This document shows positions 17,037 through 25,590 of a stretch of DNA of 64,000 bases, one piece after another; position 1 is the stretch's first letter; the number at the start of each line of letters is the position of its first letter. The notes beneath the pieces were generated by a model. It made no database searches, had not been told where the DNA came from, and saw only the letters and a program-made list of their open reading frames with translations. This stretch comes from Vagococcus allomyrinae (GTDB lineage: Bacteria; Bacillota; Bacilli; Lactobacillales; Vagococcaceae): NCBI RefSeq assembly GCF_017829975.1, contig NZ_JAEEGA010000001.1:496001-560000 (forward strand), in the 5' to 3' direction. The translations under genes and the position numbers were made by a program.

Positions 17037-17879
17037 ATGTACAACTCACTTACTTATGGCACTGTTATTAAAGAATTACGTACCAATCGATTTTTATCAC
17101 AAGGTGAACTAGCAGAAGATATCTGTTCTCAAGGAATGTTAAGCCGAATTGAAAATAATGATGTCGTGCCCAATGTTCTGGTGATGCAAAAGTTATGTGA
17201 AAGGTTGAATGTCTCTGTTAATTATGTGTTGACTCGTGAAGAAATAAGTAAAGCACCAGCTAATAATTGGTTGGAGTTACTAAGACAATATAAACACAGT
17301 AAAAAAATAACGGAATTAACCGAAACGATTGATGAAATTGAAAAGCAAGACAAGACTTTATTTAAAACTAAATTAGAGTTGCAGGAGTACGCGTATTATA
17401 AAGGGTGTGCTTTAAGTTATTTGAATCCTAATTCTGCTGAAGCTTTGACTGTCTTACAAGATGGCTTGAATTATACTTATAATCGAAAAAAGACGTATGT
17501 CACCGATTTAGAGGTAATGTTATTGAGTGAAATTGGTTCTGTTTATTACAATCAAGGCAAATTTGAATTAGGTTTATCCTTTATGAAGCGGAGTATTGCT
17601 CAATTTTACAACGATATCAATAAAAGAGAAAAAGTGGATTTAATTAAGGTGTTTTACAATATTTCTGCAAGCTTTGTTGATTTGAAAACATATGAAGAAG
17701 CGCTAGAATACATTGAACAAGGGATTTTATGGAGTCAAAAAAAGAAGAGTTATTACCGTTTAAGTGATCTTTATATGTTAAAAGGAATTGTGCTGAAAGA
17801 TTTAGGACGGATGGATGAAGCGATTGAAATAGTGGAGATTTCTGATACTTTAGACAAATTAGTCGACTATGCTAGTTAA
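17037..17879 (+). CDS. RRNPP (Rgg/PlcR-like) HTH-TPR transcriptional regulator
   Basis: 280 residues: an N-terminal XRE helix-turn-helix (about 8-65; GTVIKELRTNRFLSQGELAEDICSQ region, then MLSRIENNDVVP) and about five degenerate tetratricopeptide repeats (about 85-280, e.g. GSVYYNQGKFELGL, LEYIEQGILWSQ, LKDLGRMDEAIE). This is the plan of quorum-sensing regulators that bind short secreted peptides in the TPR groove. No adjacent peptide gene or oligopeptide transporter is visible, so it may be an orphan receptor or respond to a remote peptide. It ends at a strong terminator. The start ATG 17037 is 6 nt after AAGGAGATG. Confidence 0.85.
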   Translation: MYNSLTYGTVIKELRTNRFLSQGELAEDICSQGMLSRIENNDVVPNVLVMQKLCERLNVSVNYVLTREEISKAPANNWLELLRQYKHSKKITELTETIDEIEKQDKTLFKTKLELQEYAYYKGCALSYLNPNSAEALTVLQDGLNYTYNRKKTYVTDLEVMLLSEIGSVYYNQGKFELGLSFMKRSIAQFYNDINKREKVDLIKVFYNISASFVDLKTYEEALEYIEQGILWSQKKKSYYRLSDLYMLKGIVLKDLGRMDEAIEIVEISDTLDKLVDYAS

Positions 17880-17996
17880 AAAGAACCGACCTTGAGGTCG
17901 GTTCTTTTTAACTATAGGAAATCAGCTAACAGTCTCTTTAGCTGATTTTGACTTTATATAGTTCCCATTAATTAATTATCCAATGGAACTATATGT
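17878..17996. terminator. Terminator and two further hairpins
   Basis: A 15-bp stem (17878-17892 with 17895-17909, core GAACCGACCT) ends in T5 and is a strong bidirectional terminator. It is followed by AAATCAGCTAA (17919-17929)/TTAGCTGATTT (17938-17948) and ATATAGTTCC (17956-17965)/GGAACTATAT (17985-17994). Three hairpins in 120 bases is more than termination needs. Confidence 0.8.
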
Positions 17997-18042
17997 TTGA
18001 TTATTTAACATGATGTATATAGCTGAATGCTTCGTTGAGTCA

Positions 18043-18747
18043 CTAGTCTTGGGAGGTAGCTTCTTGTTTTTCTTTGTCGCGATAAACGTCCATTTTTTTG
18101 CTGAACAGCTGGCCATTTGAAGGCGGGGTGTAAGTAATGGCGTTAGCACCAGCTTGGATGGTTTCAAGAATGGCTTCTTCAGTGGGACCACCTGTCGCAA
18201 TAATTGGGATTTTAGGGTAGTCTTCACGAATTTTGCGAACAATATTGGCAGTATCTTTTCCACCACTTACGTTGAGAATAGAAACGCCAGCTTGTAGCCG
18301 TTCTTCCACATCCGTAAATAAAGACGTAATGGTTCCTACAACTGGAATGTCAACCACATCTGCGATGTCTTGGATGGTTTCTTTAGGTGTTGGAGCGTTG
18401 ACGACAACGCCGATCGCACCTTGTGATTCGGCAAAAATACTCATTTGAACAGAACGTTTTCCTTGAGTTAAGCCGCCACCTACACCAGAAAAAACGGGAA
18501 TATCTGCTGCTTCGGTAATACTTTTAGTGATGGTCGGATGGGGGGTGAACGGATAAACAGCAATGACTGCATCTGCATCGATATTACGAATAATCGCAAT
18601 ATCCGTGGAATATACGATGGATTTTATCCGGCGACCAAAAATTCTAATACCGCTACATTGACGAATAACTGGTGGTACTTTGATAATATCTTTTCTTAAA
18701 TCAGTCATGATTTCAGGAATTTCAAGGGGTGCTTTTTGTTCAGTCAT
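18043..18747 (-). CDS. Predicted TIM-barrel protein of unknown function
   Basis: A 234-residue cytosolic protein whose strand-helix pattern reads as a (beta/alpha)8 barrel: AIIRNIDADAVIAVYPF, IPVFSGVGGGLTQGKRS, AIGVVVNAPTPKE, IPVVGTITS, VSILNVSGGKDT and IPIIATGGPTEE. The SGG and ATGG loops resemble the phosphate-binding loops of FMN-dependent or IMPDH-like barrels. I do not recognise a named enzyme, and no catalytic residue set is evident; databases tend to label such LAB proteins only as hydrolase or hypothetical. ATG 18747 follows AGGAGG at 7 nt. It is co-directional with the LysR gene 71 bp upstream. Confidence 0.6.
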   Translation of the reverse strand: MTEQKAPLEIPEIMTDLRKDIIKVPPVIRQCSGIRIFGRRIKSIVYSTDIAIIRNIDADAVIAVYPFTPHPTITKSITEAADIPVFSGVGGGLTQGKRSVQMSIFAESQGAIGVVVNAPTPKETIQDIADVVDIPVVGTITSLFTDVEERLQAGVSILNVSGGKDTANIVRKIREDYPKIPIIATGGPTEEAILETIQAGANAITYTPPSNGQLFSKKMDVYRDKEKQEATSQD

Positions 18748-18818
18748 GAGAGTCCTCCTAAGTGATAAATTTGATACTGTTATTATAACGCAGACAGAAT
18801 CTAAAAAGATAGTTTGAA

Positions 18819-19706
18819 CTAGTTTAATGATTTAATCAAGTCGAAAATATGGGTGAATTCGGGCTCAAACAGACTCCCATTCAAATAAATAAAGTAAAAA
18901 CTATGAGACGTTTCCAACTGCTGAATGTTAATTTTTTGATAGGTCTGGTCAATTAGTTCTTTTTTGACGACTTCTTCGTAAAGAAAGGCAATGCCTAAAT
19001 TATTTTTTACTAGTTCTTTAATACTGTTTAAACTACCTAATTCTAATAAGCGAGAAAAGTCGTCCACTGCATAATTTTGCTCAGCCAATAAATTGTCGAG
19101 AATTTTTCGTGAACCCGAGCCTTTTTCTCGTGTGATAAGGGTCTCGGATAGCAGGTCTGAGATGTGATAGTTTTCGCCAATTTGATAGGAACTTTGAGTT
19201 GAGGCGATGGCGATGAATGGCTGAGAAGACAGTTCATAGTGAGCGAACTCTTGCTTGGGAAAGTTTCCTTCGACGAGTGCGAAGTCAATATCGCCAGTTC
19301 GTAACTGTTGTAAAATTTGTTGAGTGTTTTCGACTAAACAAGAGATGTTCAATTTGGGATCAGATTGAGCAAAGGCTTGAACAATTCGGGGTAATAACTC
19401 ATCTCCAATCGAGAGGGTTGTTGCAAAATTAAGGTCTTTATTAGCAGTCTCTCTATGGGTTAAATTAGTCTCTATTTTTTTGATTTGTGCTTGTAGATTC
19501 TGTAAGTAACGGTATAGTAACTGACCTTTATTAGTTAAACGAATCTCTCGATTTTGATAAGAAACAAGCTTGGTTTGATACTTGTGCTCCAACCACTGAA
19601 TATGTTGGGTGACAGCTGGTTGGGTAATAAATAACTTTTCGGCAGTTTTTGTGTAATTTCGTTCAGCGCAAAGCACGAGAAACGTTTGGTAACGATAATC
19701 TAACAT
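18819..19706 (-). CDS. LysR-family transcriptional regulator
   Basis: The 295-residue regulator has the N-terminal LysR winged helix (1-60; FLVLCAERNYTKTAEKLFITQPAVTQHIQWLE) and a C-terminal periplasmic-binding-like effector domain with NLGIAFLYEEVV. It is divergent from a YeiH-type transporter, the arrangement seen for YeiE/YeiH in enterobacteria and CysR-like regulators in Firmicutes, so it probably controls that gene. Its start ATG 19706 follows TAAAGGAGGG, and an ATAA-N7-TTAT box overlaps this site, suggesting autoregulation. Confidence 0.9.
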   Translation of the reverse strand: MLDYRYQTFLVLCAERNYTKTAEKLFITQPAVTQHIQWLEHKYQTKLVSYQNREIRLTNKGQLLYRYLQNLQAQIKKIETNLTHRETANKDLNFATTLSIGDELLPRIVQAFAQSDPKLNISCLVENTQQILQQLRTGDIDFALVEGNFPKQEFAHYELSSQPFIAIASTQSSYQIGENYHISDLLSETLITREKGSGSRKILDNLLAEQNYAVDDFSRLLELGSLNSIKELVKNNLGIAFLYEEVVKKELIDQTYQKINIQQLETSHSFYFIYLNGSLFEPEFTHIFDLIKSLN

Positions 19707-19719
19707 TAGACCCTCCTTT

Positions 19720-19765
19720 ATAAGCTGTGGTTATAGAGGTATTATAAGTGATAATTTCATTTTAT
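19720..19765. promoter_or_regulatory. Tandem LysR-type boxes between divergent genes
   Basis: Two ATAA-N7-TTAT palindromes occur: ATAAGCTGTGGTTAT (19720-19734) and ATAATTTCATTTTAT (19751-19765). They are 31 bp apart, three helical turns. The motif is that described for CcpC-like LysR proteins. A -10 TATGCT (19779-19784) for the transporter lies just downstream. Confidence 0.6.
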
Positions 19766-19878
19766 TCCAGTTTCATGTTATGCTAATTGTAGTAAAAATC
19801 GTCCAATCGTTGTGTTTGGATGGGGGTAGTGACAAAAAGTGAAGTGGATGAAAAGAGTAGTGTTCAGGGAGTGCGTAG

Positions 19879-20895
19879 ATGGAAAAAATAGTGAGTTGGC
19901 TTAAAGACCGATGGCAAGGTTTTATTGTTTGTTTAGTAATTGCCATAGTAGCCCAAGTAGTTGGCAGTTTTGTTCCTCAAATAGGAGCAGCGTTGTTTGC
20001 AATTTTATTGGGGATACTGTGCGGCAACACATTCTTAAATCGTGAAAGTTTTGCAAAAGGCGTCCGATTTTCTGAAAGTAAACTATTAGAGTATTCAATT
20101 GCCTTGACCGGGTTAACCTTAAATATTACCGATGTAATGGGTGTTGGTTGGCGAGGGATTAGCTTTATTGTTTTACAGATGACGTTAACCATTATCTTAG
20201 CGTATAAATGGGGTCAGTGGTTTGGTTTTGGGCGGAAGTTTTCTTTGTTAATGTGTGCAGGCAATGCGGTTTGTGGCTCGTCGGCAATCGGGACCATAAG
20301 TCCAATTATAGAGGCTGATGAAAAGGACAAGGGGATTTCGATCACCATTGTCAATTTGACGGGCACTATTTTAATGGTTGGCTTGCCCGTGATCACCAGT
20401 TTTCTGTATCAGCATCAGACCATGCCAACAAGTGCCATGATTGGTGGCGTTTTGCAATCGATTGGTCAGGTTATCGCTTCAGGTAAGTTAGTAAATGAGG
20501 ACGTGACCCAATTCGCGACTATCTTTAAAATTTTACGAATTATCTTATTGGTTGTCGTTGCTTTAAGTTTTTCGAGAATGAATACATCGGATCAAGGTGG
20601 CCTGTTTGAGAAGGGTGAGGGGAAGAAAAGAGCTAAGGTAGGTATACCGTGGTTTATTACGGTTTTCTTTGTTTTTTGTTTGGTGATCTCTTTTGGTAAT
20701 ATTCCAGATGGGGTGTCACTCATTGCTAAAAAAGTCAGTAGTCAGTTTGAAATTATCGCGTTAGCGGGAATTGGCATGCGTGTGAAATTTAGAGATTTAG
20801 TCAAAGAGGGGCCAAAAGCGATGGCTCTAGGAGGAACAATTGGTCTAAGCCAAGTGGCAGTGGCCATCATTCTCATTTTTTTATTGATTAAGTAG
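19879..20895 (+). CDS. YeiH-type putative sulfate exporter family transporter
   Basis: A 338-residue membrane protein of the UPF0324/YeiH (PSE) family with about ten hydrophobic segments. Family landmarks are LGILCGNTF, LLEYSIALTGLTLNI, the MCAGNAVCGSSAIGTISPII motif around residue 135, and a C-terminal IIALAGIGMRVKFRDL segment. Family members are proposed to export sulfate or other anions, but direct evidence is thin. ATG 19879 is preceded by GGGAGTGCGTAG. Divergent LysR control is likely. Isolated from other sulfur genes. Confidence 0.88.
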   Translation: MEKIVSWLKDRWQGFIVCLVIAIVAQVVGSFVPQIGAALFAILLGILCGNTFLNRESFAKGVRFSESKLLEYSIALTGLTLNITDVMGVGWRGISFIVLQMTLTIILAYKWGQWFGFGRKFSLLMCAGNAVCGSSAIGTISPIIEADEKDKGISITIVNLTGTILMVGLPVITSFLYQHQTMPTSAMIGGVLQSIGQVIASGKLVNEDVTQFATIFKILRIILLVVVALSFSRMNTSDQGGLFEKGEGKKRAKVGIPWFITVFFVFCLVISFGNIPDGVSLIAKKVSSQFEIIALAGIGMRVKFRDLVKEGPKAMALGGTIGLSQVAVAIILIFLLIK

Positions 20896-21133
20896 ACGAG
20901 CTAGAGTGCTGTTGTTTTTTTATAAACAAGTAGTTAGCGCTTGCTTTCCGCAAGATTTGATGATACATTAGATATCGATCAGTTAACAATTTCATATGGA
21001 AAATCTTTATGTATAGGTGGGTGGGCAACAAGCTACCCGTCTATACTTTTTTGTGTGCATGTCTATTTTTGTCGCTAAAGACACGTTTCTGATAGCAAAG
21101 ATTTTTTAGTGAAAAATAAAGGAGCAAGTGATT
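20896..21133 (+). promoter_or_regulatory. Leader/spacer before purine permease, with terminator
   Basis: A strong hairpin, GTATAGGTGGGT (21011-21022) with ACCCGTCTATAC (21035-21046), pairs 12 bp with two G-U and is followed by six T (21047-21052). It lies 116 bp after the transporter stop and 82 bp before the permease start, so it can be either a terminator of the first or an attenuator of the second. No purine-riboswitch core (paired TATGG and TCTACC segments) is present. A weak cre-like TAGTTAGCGCTTGCT is at 20931-20945 (12 of 15). Confidence 0.6.
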
Positions 21134-22399
21134 ATGATTGAAAAAAATGTCGATGTGAAAAAAGAAATATTGGCAGGTTTAACCTCTTTCTTTGCCATTT
21201 CCTATGTCATCATTGTTAATTCAATGATTTTAGCTGAAGCAGGGATTCCAGCAGAGCTCAGTGTTTTTGGGACCATCTTTATCTCGATTATCGGTTGTTT
21301 AGCCATGGGGCTGATCGGCAAAGTGCCGATTGTGATTACCACAGGTATGGGAGTTAATTCGTTTTTTACCTATACGTTAGTCTATTCTCTTAAAATGAGT
21401 TGGCAAGAAGCGTTGGCAGTTAGTTTCTGCGCCAGTCTGGTCTATCTGATAGTGGCCTATACACGACTGACGCAACTGTTGATTGAATCAGTTCCAGATA
21501 GTTTAAAACATGGTATTACGGCCGGCATTGGCATTTTTCTAGTCATTGTTGGCATGGAAAATGGTGGGATTATTGTTCGGGGGGAGCATACTTTTATGAC
21601 CTTGAATTCTTTTCAATCCCCGATTTTATTATTAACGTTAGCATCGTTGATAGTTACGCTATTTTTATTGCTAAAAAATATTCAAGGAAGTTTTTTTATT
21701 GGCATTATCTTGACGACATTAGCCGCTAATCTCTTTCAAATTATACCTAAAACTGAAAATTTATTTTCGTTATCAGCAATTAAAAATTATCCCAGTATTG
21801 TTGGGCAATTAGATTTTTCTGGAGTGTTCACCACAGAATTTATTTTAGGAACGTTTTCTCTGTCGATGATTTTGATTTTTGAATCCATGGGTCTGTTTAA
21901 TGGGTTGTTGACTGGCCTCACGCCAGCGGGATTTAAGAAAGTTTTTCGAGTGAATGGGATAATTATGTTATTGTCCAGTCTGTTGGGGACCAGTCCCACG
22001 ATTCCAGCCGCTGAGAGCTCAACTGGTATTCAACAAGGAGGAAAAACTGGAACCATGGCTGTGACCGTTGGTTTGTTGTTTTTGGCTGCGGTTTTTGCTA
22101 TACCACTATTATCGTTTATTCCTAGTTCTGCTTTATCACCAGTGATTATCATCACTGGCTGTATGATGATGGAAAACATCCGTCATATTGAGCTGACCGA
22201 TTTAAGCGAATGGTTTCCAGCCTTTTTAATGATTGTAATGATGGCTTTTTCTATGAGTATTTCCGATGGCTTGGCCTTTGGGTTTGTCGCCTATCCTTTA
22301 GTCAAAACATTCGCTGGAAAACGCCAAAGTATTTCATTGCCGATGTGGGTGATTTCGTCTTTGTTTTTACTTTACTTGGTGGCTAAAGTTTGGATTTAG
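21134..22399 (+). CDS. NCS2/AzgA-type purine permease (hypoxanthine/guanine family)
   Basis: 421 residues with about 12-13 membrane segments. AzgA-subfamily landmarks are TSFFAISYVIIVNSMILAEAGIP, the ITTGMGVNSFF helix, the HGITAGIGIFL motif, and LLGTSPTIPAAESSTGI near residue 285, where the TSP-T---ES-TGI pattern holds substrate residues. PbuG and PbuO of B. subtilis belong here and import hypoxanthine and guanine by proton symport. ATG 21134 is 9 nt after AAAGGAG; the earlier GTG 21128 is too close to it. A tight GAAA-loop terminator follows. Confidence 0.88.
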   Translation: MIEKNVDVKKEILAGLTSFFAISYVIIVNSMILAEAGIPAELSVFGTIFISIIGCLAMGLIGKVPIVITTGMGVNSFFTYTLVYSLKMSWQEALAVSFCASLVYLIVAYTRLTQLLIESVPDSLKHGITAGIGIFLVIVGMENGGIIVRGEHTFMTLNSFQSPILLLTLASLIVTLFLLLKNIQGSFFIGIILTTLAANLFQIIPKTENLFSLSAIKNYPSIVGQLDFSGVFTTEFILGTFSLSMILIFESMGLFNGLLTGLTPAGFKKVFRVNGIIMLLSSLLGTSPTIPAAESSTGIQQGGKTGTMAVTVGLLFLAAVFAIPLLSFIPSSALSPVIIITGCMMMENIRHIELTDLSEWFPAFLMIVMMAFSMSISDGLAFGFVAYPLVKTFAGKRQSISLPMWVISSLFLLYLVAKVWI

Positions 22400-22426
22400 C
22401 TCATCTGCTGCTTATAAACTAACACT

Positions 22427-22451
22427 CAACGGCGAAAGCCGTTGTTTTTTT
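22427..22451 (+). terminator. Permease terminator
   Basis: CAACGGC, GAAA tetraloop, GCCGTTG, then seven T. Confidence 0.93.
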
Positions 22452-22500
22452 AGTGGAATTCTGCTCTAAAACCGTATCTGGTTATAAAGGGGGAATTTTG

Positions 22501-23694
22501 ATGTACATTGGCCATAATGATCATGGGGAGCGGGTTAATTTGATGGGGCGATCAAAACAGGATATTTCGAAACTGACCAATCAAAGATGGTGGTGCCAAA
22601 GTTGCGGGATGCCCTTGAGTATTAAGAATGGGTTAGTTAAACAGTCACATTTTGCTCATCGTAAAGACAGTGCTTGCCAAAATTTCTCCGAAGGTGAGAC
22701 AGAGGAACATTTAGAAGGCAAGCGAATATTGGCTCAGTGGTGTGATAAATTTCAGCTGCAGTATCAACTAGAAGCTTATCTACCAGAATTGAATCAGCGA
22801 CCAGACTTGCTTTTAGCAGGGGAAATCGCCATTGAATTTCAGTGTAGCCCCTTGTCTTTGCCCCGTTTTATTGAGCGGACGGAAAACTATCAGCGCCATG
22901 GCTACCGAGTTGTTTGGGTATTAGGCAAACACTTTTTTGTTGGTAAGCGACTGACAGCATTTCAGCGGTCTTGTCTGGCTTACCAGCAACAGATAGGCTT
23001 CTATTTGTGGGAGTTAGATGTCGATAAAGAGAGGTTGGCTTGTTTGTTGCACATGGAAGAGGTTTTAGGAAATGAGCGGCCGTTTTATTCAAGGAAAGTA
23101 TGGGAAAAGGGGAGCATTTCTCTATTAAGTGTGTTTAAATTTCCACAGCACAGTAAGCTTTTTATTAGACGAGAATATGATCAACAGGCGATTTTGTTGA
23201 GTTACTTTGATAAAATTGAACGGGGACTCGTGAGAAGAGATCGCCAGATCTTGTCAATTCAAGATCTGCTCTATCAACAAGGCCATCATTTGCGAGGCTT
23301 GGATACTTGTTTCTTTTTGCCAATTACGCAACCGCTTTTTGGGAAAGAGGCTGTACTTATGTGGCGTTTATTAGTTTGGGAAACGCTTAAAAAAAGCCCG
23401 AAAACCACTTTTTCTGATCTCTTTCAAGACTTCTACTTGAGTTTTAAGCAGTCTCAATCCAGCTATTTTGTGATGCCTATGGTGCCCTTGGAAAGGAACT
23501 TACGTCTGTTTCTAGGGGATTACTTGGCGGTGTTATCTCACTACGACTACCTAGTATACCAAGAAGGTTATTTTTGTTTAAGGCAATTACCCCAGGTATT
23601 TATGAGTGGGCAGGAGCGGTCCCGAGAAGTCAGACACCGTCTGGCAAACTCTAATCATATTTCGGCAATTCCACGGCAAAATATGCTATCATGA
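22501..23694 (+). CDS. coiA: Competence protein CoiA
   Basis: This 397-residue protein matches the CoiA family: an N-terminal zinc-ribbon-like segment (WWCQSCGMPLSIK), SHFAHRKDSACQN, the nuclease-like core EAYLPELNQRPDLLLAGEIAIEFQCSPLS with a PD-(D/E)xK-type D...E-x-Q arrangement, and the YRVVWVLG strand. CoiA promotes recombination of incoming DNA during transformation; it is linked to DprA and RecA. ATG 22501 lies after AAAGGGGG. It is next to pepF as yjbF and yjbG are in B. subtilis. No competence-specific promoter box is evident. Confidence 0.9.
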   Translation: MYIGHNDHGERVNLMGRSKQDISKLTNQRWWCQSCGMPLSIKNGLVKQSHFAHRKDSACQNFSEGETEEHLEGKRILAQWCDKFQLQYQLEAYLPELNQRPDLLLAGEIAIEFQCSPLSLPRFIERTENYQRHGYRVVWVLGKHFFVGKRLTAFQRSCLAYQQQIGFYLWELDVDKERLACLLHMEEVLGNERPFYSRKVWEKGSISLLSVFKFPQHSKLFIRREYDQQAILLSYFDKIERGLVRRDRQILSIQDLLYQQGHHLRGLDTCFFLPITQPLFGKEAVLMWRLLVWETLKKSPKTTFSDLFQDFYLSFKQSQSSYFVMPMVPLERNLRLFLGDYLAVLSHYDYLVYQEGYFCLRQLPQVFMSGQERSREVRHRLANSNHISAIPRQNMLS

Positions 23695-23742
23695 TTAAGT
23701 AACGATAAAGTTTACTAAAAGTGTGAGAGGGGCAGATTAAGA

Positions 23743-25551
23743 ATGGAAGCACAGCAATTACCGAAACGAGCAGAGCTTGAGGTCAACCAAACATGGGACT
23801 TAACTAAGATTTTTGCAGATGATCAGGCATTTGAACAAGCCATGCAGGCGGTCTCTGATAAACTAACAGAAGTCTCCAAGTATAAAGGGACCTTAGCCAA
23901 GGGGGCCAATGAACTTTATCAGGCGATTGAGTATATTGGTGAAGTGACAAGGCAATTTGAAGTTATTTACGTTTATTCTCATCTTAAAAATGATCAAGAT
24001 ACCACCAATGCTATTTATCAGGGGTTACATGCTAAATCCAGTAGTTTAGCAGCGCAAGTTAGTGAGGCTATTTCATGGTTTGAGCCTGAACTATTGCAAC
24101 TGAGTGATGAAACAATTTGGACGTACGTGGAACTGGTGCCAGAGTTAGCGCGTTACCGTCACTTTATTACGAATGTATTAAGTGAGCGTCCGCATATCCT
24201 AACGGAAAAAGAAGAAGCATTATTGGCTGGAGCAGGCGAAATTTTTGGCGCTTCAAGCAAGACCTTTTCAATTTTAAATAACTCTGATTTGAAATTCCCG
24301 ACAGTTAAAAATGAAAAAGGTGAGAGCGTTCAATTGTCTCATGGACTTTATGGTCAGTTACTTGAAAGCACGACACCGGAAGTGCGGGAAGAAGCGTTTA
24401 AGGGGATGTATAGCGTCTATCAACAATTTCAAAGTACCTTTGCTACCACGTTATCCAGCCACGTTAAGACTCATAATTTTAAAGCGACAATCCGTAATTA
24501 TAGTTCGGCACGTGCGGCGGCTTTAGCTAGCAATCACATCCCAGAAGCAGTGTACGACAGTCTGTTAGATGTGGTTAAACGAAACTTACCGTTGTTGCAT
24601 CGTTATGTCGCTTTGCGCAAAAAGGTGTTGGACCTTGATACTTTGCACATGTACGATCTATACACGCCTATTTTGGGAGATGCCCCCATTCGCTACTCCT
24701 ATGAAGAAGCTAAAGAAAAAGCTTTGGTCGCATTACAACCATTAGGTGCTGAATATATGGCAGTGGTTAAAGAAGCTTTTGAAAGTCGCTGGATTGATAT
24801 TGTGGAGAATCAAGGCAAGCGCAGTGGGGCCTATTCATCAGGTTGTTATGATACTGCGCCGTATATTTTAATGAACTGGCATGATAGTTTGGATCAGTTG
24901 TACACCTTAGTTCATGAAATGGGACACAGTGTTCACAGTTATTTTACTAGAAATAATCAGCCTTATGTTTATGGGGATTATTCAATTTTTCTAGCGGAGA
25001 TCGCTTCAACTACTAATGAGAATATCTTGACGGAACACCTTCTGGCAACAGAAACAGATCCTAAAGTACGAGCCTTTGTCTTAAACCGCTATTTAGATGG
25101 ATTTAAGGGAACAATTTTCCGTCAAACTCAATTTGCTGAGTTTGAGCATTTTATCCACACGGAAGATGCTAAAGGGGTACCATTAACCAGTGAGTATCTG
25201 AGCGAGTACTATGGTAATTTGAACGCTGAGTATTACGGCGAAGCAGTTGCTCGTGATCCTGAAATTGCTGTGGAATGGGCCAGAATACCTCATTTTTATT
25301 ATAATTATTACGTGTATCAGTATTCAACCGGTTTTTCGGCTGCGTCAACTTTAGCTAATAAAATTATTAATCAAGAACCTCAGGCACTTGAAAATTATTT
25401 AGCTTATTTGAAAGCTGGCAGCAGTGATTTCCCAATCGAAGTCATGAAAAAAGCAGGTGTAGATATGACTCAGCCTACGTATCTAGAAGAGGCGATGAAA
25501 GTGTTTGAAACGCGTTTGACCGAGTTTGAGCAACTGATTGATCGCTTATAA
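23743..25551 (+). CDS. pepF: Oligoendopeptidase F
   Basis: The 602-residue M3 metallopeptidase cuts peptides of about 7-17 residues in the cytosol. The zinc motif is LVHEMGHSVHSYF (HExxH near residue 389), with the third ligand in the downstream EIASTTNE segment; the PepF N-terminal helical domain (about 115-185) is present and the GFSAASTLA substrate-loop is near the end. Length equals the family norm. ATG 23743 follows GAGAGGGG. It is cotranscribable with coiA, 48 bp upstream. Confidence 0.95.
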   Translation: MEAQQLPKRAELEVNQTWDLTKIFADDQAFEQAMQAVSDKLTEVSKYKGTLAKGANELYQAIEYIGEVTRQFEVIYVYSHLKNDQDTTNAIYQGLHAKSSSLAAQVSEAISWFEPELLQLSDETIWTYVELVPELARYRHFITNVLSERPHILTEKEEALLAGAGEIFGASSKTFSILNNSDLKFPTVKNEKGESVQLSHGLYGQLLESTTPEVREEAFKGMYSVYQQFQSTFATTLSSHVKTHNFKATIRNYSSARAAALASNHIPEAVYDSLLDVVKRNLPLLHRYVALRKKVLDLDTLHMYDLYTPILGDAPIRYSYEEAKEKALVALQPLGAEYMAVVKEAFESRWIDIVENQGKRSGAYSSGCYDTAPYILMNWHDSLDQLYTLVHEMGHSVHSYFTRNNQPYVYGDYSIFLAEIASTTNENILTEHLLATETDPKVRAFVLNRYLDGFKGTIFRQTQFAEFEHFIHTEDAKGVPLTSEYLSEYYGNLNAEYYGEAVARDPEIAVEWARIPHFYYNYYVYQYSTGFSAASTLANKIINQEPQALENYLAYLKAGSSDFPIEVMKKAGVDMTQPTYLEEAMKVFETRLTEFEQLIDRL

Positions 25552-25590
25552 AAAAAAGAGTGAAAATCCTAGGATTTTCACTCTTTTTTT
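25551..25590. terminator. Bidirectional terminator, perfect palindrome
   Basis: A 40-bp perfect palindrome centred at 25570/25571, with core GAGTGAAAATCCT and A7/T7 flanks, ends both pepF and the converging spxH-like gene. Confidence 0.95.

Noticed and set aside
17976-18266. 96-codon minus-strand frame overlapping the TIM-barrel gene
   Set aside because: It is a frame-shifted shadow of the 18043-18747 gene; its start has no binding site.
20960-21050. Purine riboswitch before the permease
   Set aside because: The conserved J2/3 TCTACC and L2/L3 bases are absent; only a terminator-like hairpin is present.
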